Positions 25,836-32,740 of a stretch of 64,000 bases of DNA are shown here, piece after piece. Every line of letters starts with the position of its first letter. Within the stretch, counting starts at the first letter, position 1. The stretch is from an uncultured Clostridia bacterium. Lineage in GTDB: Bacteria; Bacillota; Clostridia; TANB77; CAG-508. The notes under the pieces were generated by a model. It searched no databases and was not told the DNA's origin. It saw only the letters and a list, made by a program, of their open reading frames with translations. The translations under genes and the position numbers were made by a program. The stretch is from NCBI GenBank assembly GCA_949482135.1, contig CASYFC010000010.1:1-64000 (forward strand), read 5' to 3'.

Positions 25836-26864
25836 TCATAATAGTTCATTTAATTCTAATATTAATTTTTCTGTTTTTTCCCAACCTAAACAAGGATCTG
25901 TAATTGATTTTCCATATATTTTATCTTGTATAGTGCAAGTACCATCTTCAATATAGCTTTCTATCATAAGGCCTTTAACAATTTTTTTTATGTCATTTGA
26001 TTTATTTCTACTATTTAAAACTTCTTTTGAAATTCTAATTTGTTCTTCATATTTTTTACCAGAATTAGAATGATTTGTATCTATAATTACAGATGGATGA
26101 ATTAAACCCTTTTTTACATATTTATCATTTAAAGAAACTAAATCTTCATAGTGATAATTAGGTAATGCTTTTCCTTGATTATTTACATATCCTCTTAAAA
26201 TAGCATGAGCATATTCATTTCCAGAAGTTTGAACTTCCCAGCCTCTATAAATAAATTTATGAGAACTTTGGGCAGCCATAATAGAATTTAGCATTACAGA
26301 AATATCTCCACTTGTTGGATTTTTCATACCAGCAGGCATATCAAATCCACTTGCTGTCATTCTATGATGTTGATCTTCAACAGATCTTGCTCCTATAGCA
26401 ATATAAGATAGAATATCTGAAAGATATTCATAATTTTCTGGGTATAACATTTCATCAGCACAAGTTAAACCTGTTTCTTTTACAACATTAATATGTAATT
26501 TTCTTATAGCCTCTAAGCCATTTTTCATATCCTCTTTTCCTAATACATCTGGTTGATGAAGCATACCTTTATATCCAGTACCAGTTGTTCTAGGTTTATT
26601 TGTATAAACTCTAGGAATAATAAAAATTTTATCTGAAACTTTTTCTTGGATTTTGGCAAGTCTTTTTATATAATCTAAAACACTTTCTTCACAATCAGCT
26701 GAACAAGGACCAATTATTAATAAAAATTTATTTGATTTTCCTGATAGTATATTTTTTATTTCTAAATCTCTTTTTTCTTTTAAGATTTTCATATTTTCAG
26801 TTACAGGATATTTCTTTTTTATTTCTTCTGGTGATGATAATTTTTCAATATAATTTATTCCCAT
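25836..26864 (-). CDS. aroF: 3-Deoxy-7-phosphoheptulonate (DAHP) synthase, type I
   Basis: 342 residues, normal for the AroF/AroG/AroH class. It condenses PEP with erythrose 4-phosphate, the first step of aromatic amino acid synthesis. Motifs: LLIIGPCSADCEES, RVYTNKPRTTGTGYKG, GARSVEDQHHR, DTNHSNSGK and the C-terminal MIESYIEDG. I chose the ATG at 26864, seven bases after GAGGAGG; an in-frame start at 26891 would lie upstream of that ribosome site. A leader-peptide attenuator precedes it. The symbol is generic; the E. coli isozyme it matches cannot be told. Confidence 0.95.
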   Translation of the reverse strand: MGINYIEKLSSPEEIKKKYPVTENMKILKEKRDLEIKNILSGKSNKFLLIIGPCSADCEESVLDYIKRLAKIQEKVSDKIFIIPRVYTNKPRTTGTGYKGMLHQPDVLGKEDMKNGLEAIRKLHINVVKETGLTCADEMLYPENYEYLSDILSYIAIGARSVEDQHHRMTASGFDMPAGMKNPTSGDISVMLNSIMAAQSSHKFIYRGWEVQTSGNEYAHAILRGYVNNQGKALPNYHYEDLVSLNDKYVKKGLIHPSVIIDTNHSNSGKKYEEQIRISKEVLNSRNKSNDIKKIVKGLMIESYIEDGTCTIQDKIYGKSITDPCLGWEKTEKLILELNELL

Positions 26865-26885
26865 TTTTTCCTCCTCAAATTTATA

Positions 26886-26921
26886 AAACAAAAAACCTTA
26901 CTTAAGCTAATAAGTAAGGTT
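26886..26921 (-). terminator. Attenuator terminator in the DAHP synthase leader
   Basis: On the minus strand AACCTTACTTA pairs perfectly with TAAGTAAGGTT (11 bp, 6-base loop, 26894-26921), followed by TTTTTTGTTT. It lies between the leader peptide and aroF, only about 20 bases before the aroF ribosome site, so it must be conditional. Confidence 0.88.
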
Positions 26922-26959
26922 CTAATTTTATTATATTTTTATTTACGTAAAATATAAAA

Positions 26960-27067
26960 TTATAACAACTTACTAATAGCTTTTTCCATACAAAAATAAG
27001 CATAGAAACCAAAAAAGGCTACGCTGTAAAAGTTATATGAAAATACGCTATTAATTGAGTGTTTCAT
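26960..27067 (-). CDS. Aromatic-rich leader peptide of the DAHP synthase attenuator
   Basis: 35 codons. ATG behind AAAGGA. Residues 9-25 read FSYNFYSVAFFGFYAYF, which holds ten of the seventeen as Phe (6) or Tyr (4). This is the hallmark of a leader peptide whose ribosome stalls when charged tRNA-Phe or tRNA-Tyr is scarce. The last codons (Ala30-Lys33) have the RNA sequence GCUAUUAGUAAG (plus-strand 26969-26980), complementary with a small bulge to the 5' arm and loop of the downstream terminator. A stalled ribosome leaves it free to form an antiterminator; a ribosome that finishes at the UAA masks it. The mechanism is inferred. Confidence 0.85.
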   Translation of the reverse strand: MKHSINSVFSYNFYSVAFFGFYAYFCMEKAISKLL

Positions 27068-27095
27068 TTTTTCTTTTCCTTTACAATTTTTTACT

Positions 27096-27124
27096 AATAT
27101 ACAATATTTTTTATTTCTTGTCAA
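27096..27124 (-). promoter_or_regulatory. Promoter of the DAHP synthase leader
   Basis: On the minus strand: TTGACA (27119-27124), 17-base spacer, TATATT (27096-27101), about 30 bases before the leader-peptide ATG. Confidence 0.8.
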
Positions 27125-27154
27125 TAAAAAAATTTTTATAGGAAACAATTAGTA

Positions 27155-27183
27155 TTGTATAAGTTCTTAAAATATTGTATAAT
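27155..27183 (+). promoter_or_regulatory. ssrA: Promoter of the tmRNA gene
   Basis: TTGTAT, 17-base spacer, TATAAT; the transcript would begin some 30 bases before the mature 5' end. Confidence 0.65.
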
Positions 27184-27217
27184 AACAAAGTAGCCAAATT
27201 TATTATCATATAATTAT

Positions 27218-27571
27218 GGGGGTGTATTTGGTTTCGACAGTATTCTAGAAGGATAAATAGCGAGTAGTGGAGATGCCTGGCCACTTAAAAAGGCATAAAT
27301 TAAAAATAAACGCTGATAATAAAGAATTAGCATTCGCTGCCTAATTGTGGCGACGTCTTACTTTTGAAACCCACGGCTTAAGATAAGGCGACGATTAGTG
27401 GGAAACGAAGCTAATAATTGTTTTCGTTATTAGTGGGATATTTTGAAAACTACTTTAAATAAACTTTGTTTGTTTGGGATATTTAGAGGAAATTTTAATA
27501 ACAAACTGCACTCGGAGAAGTTTATTTTGAAGGGATTCTGGACAGGAGTTCGATTCTCCTCACCTCCACCA
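27218..27571 (+). ncRNA. ssrA: Transfer-messenger RNA (tmRNA)
   Basis: About 354 nt. The 5' end GGGGGTG pairs with CACCTCC before the encoded ACCA at 27568-27571. The tRNA-like domain has the TTTGGTTTCGAC motif near the 5' end and the GTTCGATTC T-loop near the 3' end. The tag frame GCT GAT AAT AAA GAA TTA GCA TTC GCT GCC TAA (27312-27344) encodes ADNKELAFAA. It rescues stalled ribosomes with SmpB. The tag ends in AFAA where ALAA is the most common form. Confidence 0.95.
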
Positions 27572-27572
27572 T

Positions 27573-27605
27573 AAAAGACACAAAACAATAAGTTTTGTGT
27601 CTTTT
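27573..27605 (+). terminator. Terminator of tmRNA
   Basis: AAAAGACACAAAAC and GTTTTGTGTCTTTT form a perfect 14-bp stem with a 5-base loop directly after the CCA end. Confidence 0.85.
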
Positions 27606-27636
27606 ACTATATTTTAGAAAAATAAAAAAATATATA

Positions 27637-27692
27637 TTGACAAAATTGGATTACAATTGTAAACTTGTTATATGAAGATTACAGTTGTAATC
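27637..27692 (+). promoter_or_regulatory. Promoter with two BlaI/MecI/CopY-type operators
   Basis: TTGACA (27637-27642), 17-base spacer, TAAACT (27660-27665). Two dyads match the TACA-N2-TGTA operator of this repressor family: TTACAATTGTAA (27651-27662), overlapping the spacer and -10, and GATTACAGTTGTAATC (27677-27692), overlapping the likely start site. They lie directly upstream of the BlaI-family gene, so autoregulation is strongly suggested. Confidence 0.85.
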
Positions 27693-27729
27693 TAGTTTGC
27701 TTTATAGTTGAAAATTAAAAGGAGGAAAT

Positions 27730-28107
27730 ATGAAAGATAAATATGATATAACAAATGCAGAATTAGAAATAATGCAAATTCTTTGGGATAACGGTGCTTG
27801 TGGTTTAACAGAAGTTTTATTAGAACTAGACAAAACTAAAAAAAGAAATAAGAATACAGTAAAAACACTTATTTATAGATTAGTAGATAAAGGTTCAATA
27901 GTTTCTCAAAAGAATAGTATGCAAGATGCTGTATATCTTCCAACAATAAATGAGAGAGATTATTTAGCTAAAGCTAATAAATCTTTTCTAAATAATATAT
28001 ATAAGGGAAATATAAAAAAATTATTATTAAATTTTGTGGAAGATGAAACAGTTTCTAAAGAAGAATTACAAAATTTAGTTAATTTATTAGAGAGTGAGGA
28101 AGAATAA
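27730..28107 (+). CDS. BlaI/MecI/CopY-family transcriptional repressor
   Basis: 125 residues, typical for the family. A winged helix-turn-helix (LEIMQILWDNGACGLTEVLL and KNTVKTLIYRLVDKGSI) fills the first 75 residues; the rest is the dimerisation helix region where the protease would cut. It starts with ATG behind AAAGGAGGAA. Two matching operators lie in its promoter, and the M56 sensor gene follows two bases after its stop. It probably represses its own operon until the sensor-protease is triggered. Confidence 0.93.
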   Translation: MKDKYDITNAELEIMQILWDNGACGLTEVLLELDKTKKRNKNTVKTLIYRLVDKGSIVSQKNSMQDAVYLPTINERDYLAKANKSFLNNIYKGNIKKLLLNFVEDETVSKEELQNLVNLLESEEE

Positions 28108-28109
28108 TT

Positions 28110-30152
28110 ATGTTTTTAGAAATGTTGTCCCAAATAGATTTCTTATCGCCAATATTTTATCAAGTATTGTATATGACAGTAATTGGAAGTATTGTAGGAA
28201 TTATCGTTTACTGTATAAGAAATATTTTTGATAAGAAAATATCTGGAAAATGGAAATGCATAATGTGGTGTATTGTTTTAGCTGTACTTCTAATTCCTGT
28301 TAGATTTGAAATAAAAACTAATAAAACATCAATAATAAATAATCAAATTATAAATAGCGCAGAAGGAATAAAAAATATTGCAAATTATGAAAATATTCAA
28401 AATGAATTAAATGAAAAGCAAAATCCAATGCCAATAAAAATAGAAAATGATAATGAAACTTTAGAAAAAGATATTCCTCAAATTTCAGACTTGGTAAAAG
28501 AAATAGATATAAAAACTATATTTGTTAATATAATAATTCCATATATCTGGTTATTAGGTACTTGTGTTTTTGTAGTAGTATTTTTCAGTGGAATTTTAAA
28601 AATAAATAGTAGAATTTCTAAAAACATATATAAAGATGAACGTTTAGAACTTATATTAGAAGAGTGTAAAAGAGAATTAAATATTAATAAAAAAGTGAAA
28701 ATAATTTTTCAAAAATATAAAAGAGTTCCTAGTATTTATGGAATATTTAAACCATCAATATTAATAACAGAAAAAACATTAGAAGAAGATGATGAGAGTA
28801 TTAAATATATTTTCTTACACGAATTAGCTCATTATAAGAGAAAAGATACAATATTTAATTTTATTTTATTATGTATATTATCAATTCATTGGTTTAACCC
28901 AATCATATGGTTTTTATTTAATAAAATTAGACAAGATATAGAAATTGGTGCAGATGAACTTGCATCCCAAAAATTAGATAAAAATCAAAAAAAAGAATAT
29001 GGAATGGTTTTAATAAATTTACTAAAAAGTAGACAAGAAGAGAGTTATACAGCAAATATGCTTTGTATGTCAGATACAGCTAAAAATATGGAAAGACGTA
29101 TAGTTATGATGAAAGGAAAAAAGAAAAATGTTATTTTTAGTTTTATATTATTTAGTGTAATTGCTGTATTTATTGGAAGAGTTGTATTTATTAAGTTTGT
29201 ATCTAAAGAAAATAGTACATATAAAGAACCAGAAAATGTAAAAATTCAAACTGAAACAAAAATGGAAAATGTAAAAACAAAAAATTTAAAAATAACAGGA
29301 GGAAGTGGATTTTCAGACGGACTTGCATGGGTCTCATTAGAAAGATTAGAAGGAGTTTATATAGATAAACAAGGAAACATTATTTCAATACCATATGCAA
29401 TAGGAATGGATTTTTCTGATGAATTAACATTAATTCACAAAAGCAGTGCTTATGGATTTGCGGATAAAAATGGAAATATAGTTGTAGATTATATATATGA
29501 AAATGCGTATCCTTTTTCTTCTGGACTTGCTCAAGTAAAAAAAGGTGGAAAATGGGGATATATAGATACAAAAGGAAATGTAGTTATAGATTTTACCTTA
29601 GAAGAAAGTCAGGTAGATTATTTTTTTGAAGGATTAAAGATAGTATATGATAGTGAAACAAACAAATGTGGTTGCATTGATATGGAAGGAAATATAGTTA
29701 TAGATTATATATATGATAATATGGGATATTTTTCAGAAGGACTATGTTGTGTAGAAAAAGACGGAAAAATTGGATATATAGATATCCAAGGAAATATTGC
29801 AGTAGATTTTAAATTTGTTCCTTTAGATGGAGGAAATTATGGATTTTCAGATGGACTTGCATTAGTATATGACGGTACAAAAGAAGTTTTTATAGATACT
29901 CAAGGAAATGTTGTTTTAATTCCACAATATGTTGTGTGTAGTAATTTTAGCGAAGATTTGTGCATAGTTAAAAAAGTTGATGGCGAAGAACATAAATATG
30001 GATTTATGGATAAACAAGGAAATATAGTATTAGATTTTCAATATAATGCAGTACATAGTATATTTTCAGAAGGTGTAGCTTTAGTAGAAAAAGACGGAAA
30101 ATGTGCATTTATAGATCATAATGGAAATGAAGTAATAGGAAGTTTTGATTAA
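28110..30152 (+). CDS. BlaR1/MecR1-like M56 sensor metalloprotease fused to WG repeats
   Basis: 680 residues. The N-terminal part has membrane segments (about 17-38, 48-66, 138-160, a fourth around 340-360) and an M56 zinc-protease motif HELAH (237-241) in FLHELAHYKRKD. The family cleaves the cognate BlaI repressor. Instead of the penicillin-binding domain of BlaR1, the outer part (about 395-680) is a chain of WG-type beta repeats such as KWGYIDTKGNVVIDF and KIGYIDIQGNIAVDF, about seven copies. The stimulus is therefore probably not a beta-lactam. It overlaps the BlaI gene region closely (2-base gap). Confidence 0.88.
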   Translation: MFLEMLSQIDFLSPIFYQVLYMTVIGSIVGIIVYCIRNIFDKKISGKWKCIMWCIVLAVLLIPVRFEIKTNKTSIINNQIINSAEGIKNIANYENIQNELNEKQNPMPIKIENDNETLEKDIPQISDLVKEIDIKTIFVNIIIPYIWLLGTCVFVVVFFSGILKINSRISKNIYKDERLELILEECKRELNINKKVKIIFQKYKRVPSIYGIFKPSILITEKTLEEDDESIKYIFLHELAHYKRKDTIFNFILLCILSIHWFNPIIWFLFNKIRQDIEIGADELASQKLDKNQKKEYGMVLINLLKSRQEESYTANMLCMSDTAKNMERRIVMMKGKKKNVIFSFILFSVIAVFIGRVVFIKFVSKENSTYKEPENVKIQTETKMENVKTKNLKITGGSGFSDGLAWVSLERLEGVYIDKQGNIISIPYAIGMDFSDELTLIHKSSAYGFADKNGNIVVDYIYENAYPFSSGLAQVKKGGKWGYIDTKGNVVIDFTLEESQVDYFFEGLKIVYDSETNKCGCIDMEGNIVIDYIYDNMGYFSEGLCCVEKDGKIGYIDIQGNIAVDFKFVPLDGGNYGFSDGLALVYDGTKEVFIDTQGNVVLIPQYVVCSNFSEDLCIVKKVDGEEHKYGFMDKQGNIVLDFQYNAVHSIFSEGVALVEKDGKCAFIDHNGNEVIGSFD

Positions 30153-30165
30153 AATAGGAGTAATT

Positions 30166-31278
30166 ATGAAAAAGGTTTTTGAATATTTAAAAAGCAATAT
30201 ACTAATATCAACAATAATTTGTGGAATTTTATGTGCTATGATAAATACTGCTTTAGAGGCAATGCACTTAAAATTTTTATATGTTATTTATATGATATCT
30301 AGTATAATGTTTATTATTGCAGTTGTTGCTGGAATATATCAACTTTTATTAAAATTAAAAAGATTTAAAATAATTCTAATAGTAATAGTTACAATTATAT
30401 TAAGTGCTATATTGCCAATTGTATATATAATATTGGCTATAAACTATCAGCCAACACATATAGTAGAAATAAATGGTGAAAAAATGATAGCACAAGTCTA
30501 TAATACATTTATGGTAAAAGTGGAGTATTATGATTACATAAATGCTTTAATAATTAATAAAACACCAAGAATGATAAAGGATTATGGAGAAGGCTCATAT
30601 GACCCAGTTGAAGATAATCATGAAGAATATCTAAATGGTATTTATTATTATGATAAAAAAGGTAATAGAGTTAGTGATTTTTGTGGTACACCATATATGG
30701 ATTTATCTTATATAAAAAATTACGATTCTAATGAAGCAAGTACAGAAGAGGCAATTAAGTTTTTAGAAACTATGCTAGAAAAATACAAAAATAATATATC
30801 TAAAATAGATTTATATAGAGAAGATGGATTTTTGATATATTTTTCAGAAAATTCAGAAGAAATAGCAGACAAAAATGAATTAAAAAGAGTAGAGTATGTT
30901 ATAAATAAATATATTGAAGAAATTAAGCTAATGGAAAGTGTACGAAATATATCTAAATATAATATTAGTGTAAATGATTATGGAATGATAAGTATTTATC
31001 CTGCTACTACACAATCTTCTACAATAATGAATCTTATTGCAATGGATATAACAGAAGATTTTATAAATGAACCTAGAGAAATTAAAGGGAAGGTATATTA
31101 CAAAGAACTTGAGGCAATTCATTTTAGAACTGATGATAATAAATACTTTATAATAAGAACTGATGATAGAATAAAATTTATTGATAGCATAACAAATGAA
31201 AAATATAATTTTAAAGATATACATGATGGAAATTATATAAGTACTACAATTGATAGAATAATTTATATAAATGAATAA
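30166..31278 (+). CDS. Membrane protein, third gene of the BlaI-M56 operon
   Basis: 370 residues if started at 30166, which has ATAGGAG seven bases upstream; an in-frame start at 30145 would overlap the M56 gene. Three membrane segments lie in residues 10-100 (ISTIICGILCAMINTAL, FLYVIYMISSIMFIIAVVAG, IILIVIVTIILSAILPIVYI). About 270 residues follow that are probably extracytoplasmic and contain no motif I know. As the only effector-like gene in the operon, it may be the target or the stress-response output of the sensor. Confidence 0.7.
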   Translation: MKKVFEYLKSNILISTIICGILCAMINTALEAMHLKFLYVIYMISSIMFIIAVVAGIYQLLLKLKRFKIILIVIVTIILSAILPIVYIILAINYQPTHIVEINGEKMIAQVYNTFMVKVEYYDYINALIINKTPRMIKDYGEGSYDPVEDNHEEYLNGIYYYDKKGNRVSDFCGTPYMDLSYIKNYDSNEASTEEAIKFLETMLEKYKNNISKIDLYREDGFLIYFSENSEEIADKNELKRVEYVINKYIEEIKLMESVRNISKYNISVNDYGMISIYPATTQSSTIMNLIAMDITEDFINEPREIKGKVYYKELEAIHFRTDDNKYFIIRTDDRIKFIDSITNEKYNFKDIHDGNYISTTIDRIIYINE

Positions 31279-31280
31279 CA

Positions 31281-31322
31281 AAACCCCGATGAATTAGAAA
31301 TCTAACTCATCGGGGTTTATTC
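31281..31322. terminator. Bidirectional terminator
   Basis: AAACCCCGATGA (31281-31292) pairs with TCATCGGGGTTT (31307-31318), with further TTAG/CTAA pairing inside. It ends the M56 operon and may also end the convergent PHP gene. Confidence 0.85.
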
Positions 31323-31355
31323 ATAGAAAATTAGCTTTTTCTAGAAAAGTAAATT

Positions 31356-32324
31356 TTAAGAAAAAATATTTTCAATCCAATCAAAGTCGTGGCAAGATAA
31401 AGAAAGAATTTGATTTTTCTTACCAAAGCCAACAAGTGTATCTGGACCAGAATGAAAATCTGTACCGCCACCTATTAAAAGTTTATTTTGTTTTGAAAAC
31501 TTGTATAAATAATCTCTTTGCTCAAAAGTGTGTGCAGAATGAAAAACTTCTATTCCAGCAGTTTTTGTGGTTTCTAAAACATGGTTTAAGAAATTCAAAA
31601 CATCAACTTGATTTTCATAGATATACAGGCAAGGATGTGCAACAATTGCAATACCACCATTAGCAACAGCCATATCAGCAACTTCGCTTACATGAGGTAA
31701 TTTTTTTGTAGTATCAATATAGAAATCGCTACTAGGGTGAATACAAAACTTTTTGAAAAATAGCTTTGGAGAAGTATATACAATTGGATGTGTTGCATCA
31801 AAAAATGCTTTGTTTTCAGGATATTTACTCAAATCTTTGCATAAGAATTCTGTTGCAAACATTCCTTCAGGCACTTGTAAATTTTCAGAGTGTTTCAAAT
31901 TATGTTTGTCACACTGGCGAATTAAAAATTGAAGTTGCTCATCTTGTGGAACCATACCATAATCGTACTTATCAATAAATGCTTGTACGTTTTCCGGATG
32001 AGGACCATAATAAAGAAGCTCGATTGGAATGTATACACCAGTTTTTTTGTCCAAAACTTTGCAAGCAATTTCTGAACCTACAAAAACCTTAATAGATTCT
32101 AATTCCTCCTTTGAAATAGACTTTAACTCATTGGCACAGCTTAGAATTTTATTGTGGTCTGTAATAACAATTCTTTTCAGTTGTGCATTTTTTGCTAATT
32201 CAATTACTTGCTTTAATGTGAAAGAACCATCTGAATATGTTGTGTGAATGTGATGATCACATTCTGTTTGGCATCCTAAGCTCAAAAGTTCATTTACAAG
32301 GTTGAGATTTTGATTGAATAGCAT
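31356..32324 (-). CDS. PHP-domain metal-dependent phosphoesterase
   Basis: 322 residues. The PHP metal motifs are CDHHIHTTYSDG near the N-terminus, VITDHNK, IVAHPCLYIY and GGGTDFHSG near the C-terminus. Relatives include histidinol phosphatase-type and nucleotide 3',5'-bisphosphate phosphatases; the substrate here is unknown. It starts with ATG behind GGAGGGAA. It is not clearly linked to its neighbours. Confidence 0.85.
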   Translation of the reverse strand: MLFNQNLNLVNELLSLGCQTECDHHIHTTYSDGSFTLKQVIELAKNAQLKRIVITDHNKILSCANELKSISKEELESIKVFVGSEIACKVLDKKTGVYIPIELLYYGPHPENVQAFIDKYDYGMVPQDEQLQFLIRQCDKHNLKHSENLQVPEGMFATEFLCKDLSKYPENKAFFDATHPIVYTSPKLFFKKFCIHPSSDFYIDTTKKLPHVSEVADMAVANGGIAIVAHPCLYIYENQVDVLNFLNHVLETTKTAGIEVFHSAHTFEQRDYLYKFSKQNKLLIGGGTDFHSGPDTLVGFGKKNQILSLSCHDFDWIENIFS

Positions 32325-32410
32325 AAAATATTCCCTCCAAATTTTTTACTTGAATCTAAAATGAGAATACTCATTCTTACAATGGTTAACATAACTGTTT
32401 GCCCTTTTAT

Positions 32411-32614
32411 TTAAATAGGGCTTTTCCGTCCGCCGATTCGGTAATCCAGAATATTGGCAGCCAAAATACTATCGGACTCAGAGCTGGGATATACATCATG
32501 CAGGTATCGAAGTACCGTAGAATGACATAGTCCGAAGTACTTAGCTGTCTGCCGAGATGTGGACTCGTTCTGGATGAAATAGTTTACAACCTTTTTTGCA
32601 AAAGTATAATCCAT
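32411..32614 (-). CDS. SpoIIID-like small DNA-binding protein
   Basis: 67 residues. The helix-turn-helix region STSRQTAKYFGLCHSTVLRY and the C-terminal LAANILDYRIGGRKS are close to SpoIIID, the mother-cell sporulation regulator (about 90 residues), though shorter and divergent. It starts with ATG behind GGAGGTAG. It is transcribed divergently from the 700-residue gene at 32741, with the two promoters overlapping an inverted repeat. Its base composition is less AT-rich than the neighbourhood, hinting at a different origin. Whether it is a sporulation factor or a local regulator is open. Confidence 0.75.
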   Translation of the reverse strand: MDYTFAKKVVNYFIQNESTSRQTAKYFGLCHSTVLRYLHDVYPSSESDSILAANILDYRIGGRKSPI

Positions 32615-32655
32615 AGCGCTACCTCCAATAAAATATTAAATTTTTTACCAAATAT

Positions 32656-32695
32656 ATTATAACATGTTTACATAAAAAAGTAAACGTGATATAAT
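32656..32695. promoter_or_regulatory. Overlapping divergent promoters with a GTTTAC/GTAAAC dyad
   Basis: Plus strand: TTTACA (32667-32672), 17 bases, TATAAT (32690-32695). Minus strand: TTTACT (32679-32684), 17 bases, TATAAT (32656-32661). The inverted repeat GTTTAC-N8-GTAAAC (32666-32685) sits between the -10 boxes. The minus promoter reads TTTTTTATGTAAACATGTTA then TAAT, matching promoters at 39986-40015, 48990-49019 and 63864-63893. Confidence 0.75.
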
Positions 32696-32740
32696 GACAA
32701 ATATTTTCGTTATACCACAATAATCATGGAGGTACAAAAT

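Noticed and set aside
26960-27148. A longer 62-codon version of the aromatic leader peptide
   Set aside because: The longer frame begins upstream of, and spans, the promoter -35/-10 boxes; the ribosome site AAAGGA fits only the 35-codon form.
27730-30152. Beta-lactam resistance operon (blaI-blaR1)
   Set aside because: There is no beta-lactamase or mecA gene, and the sensor lacks the penicillin-binding domain.
32396-32425. Terminator after the SpoIIID-like gene (GCCC...GGGC)
   Set aside because: Only a 4-bp GC stem around a long AT loop, overlapping the stop codon; too weak to call.
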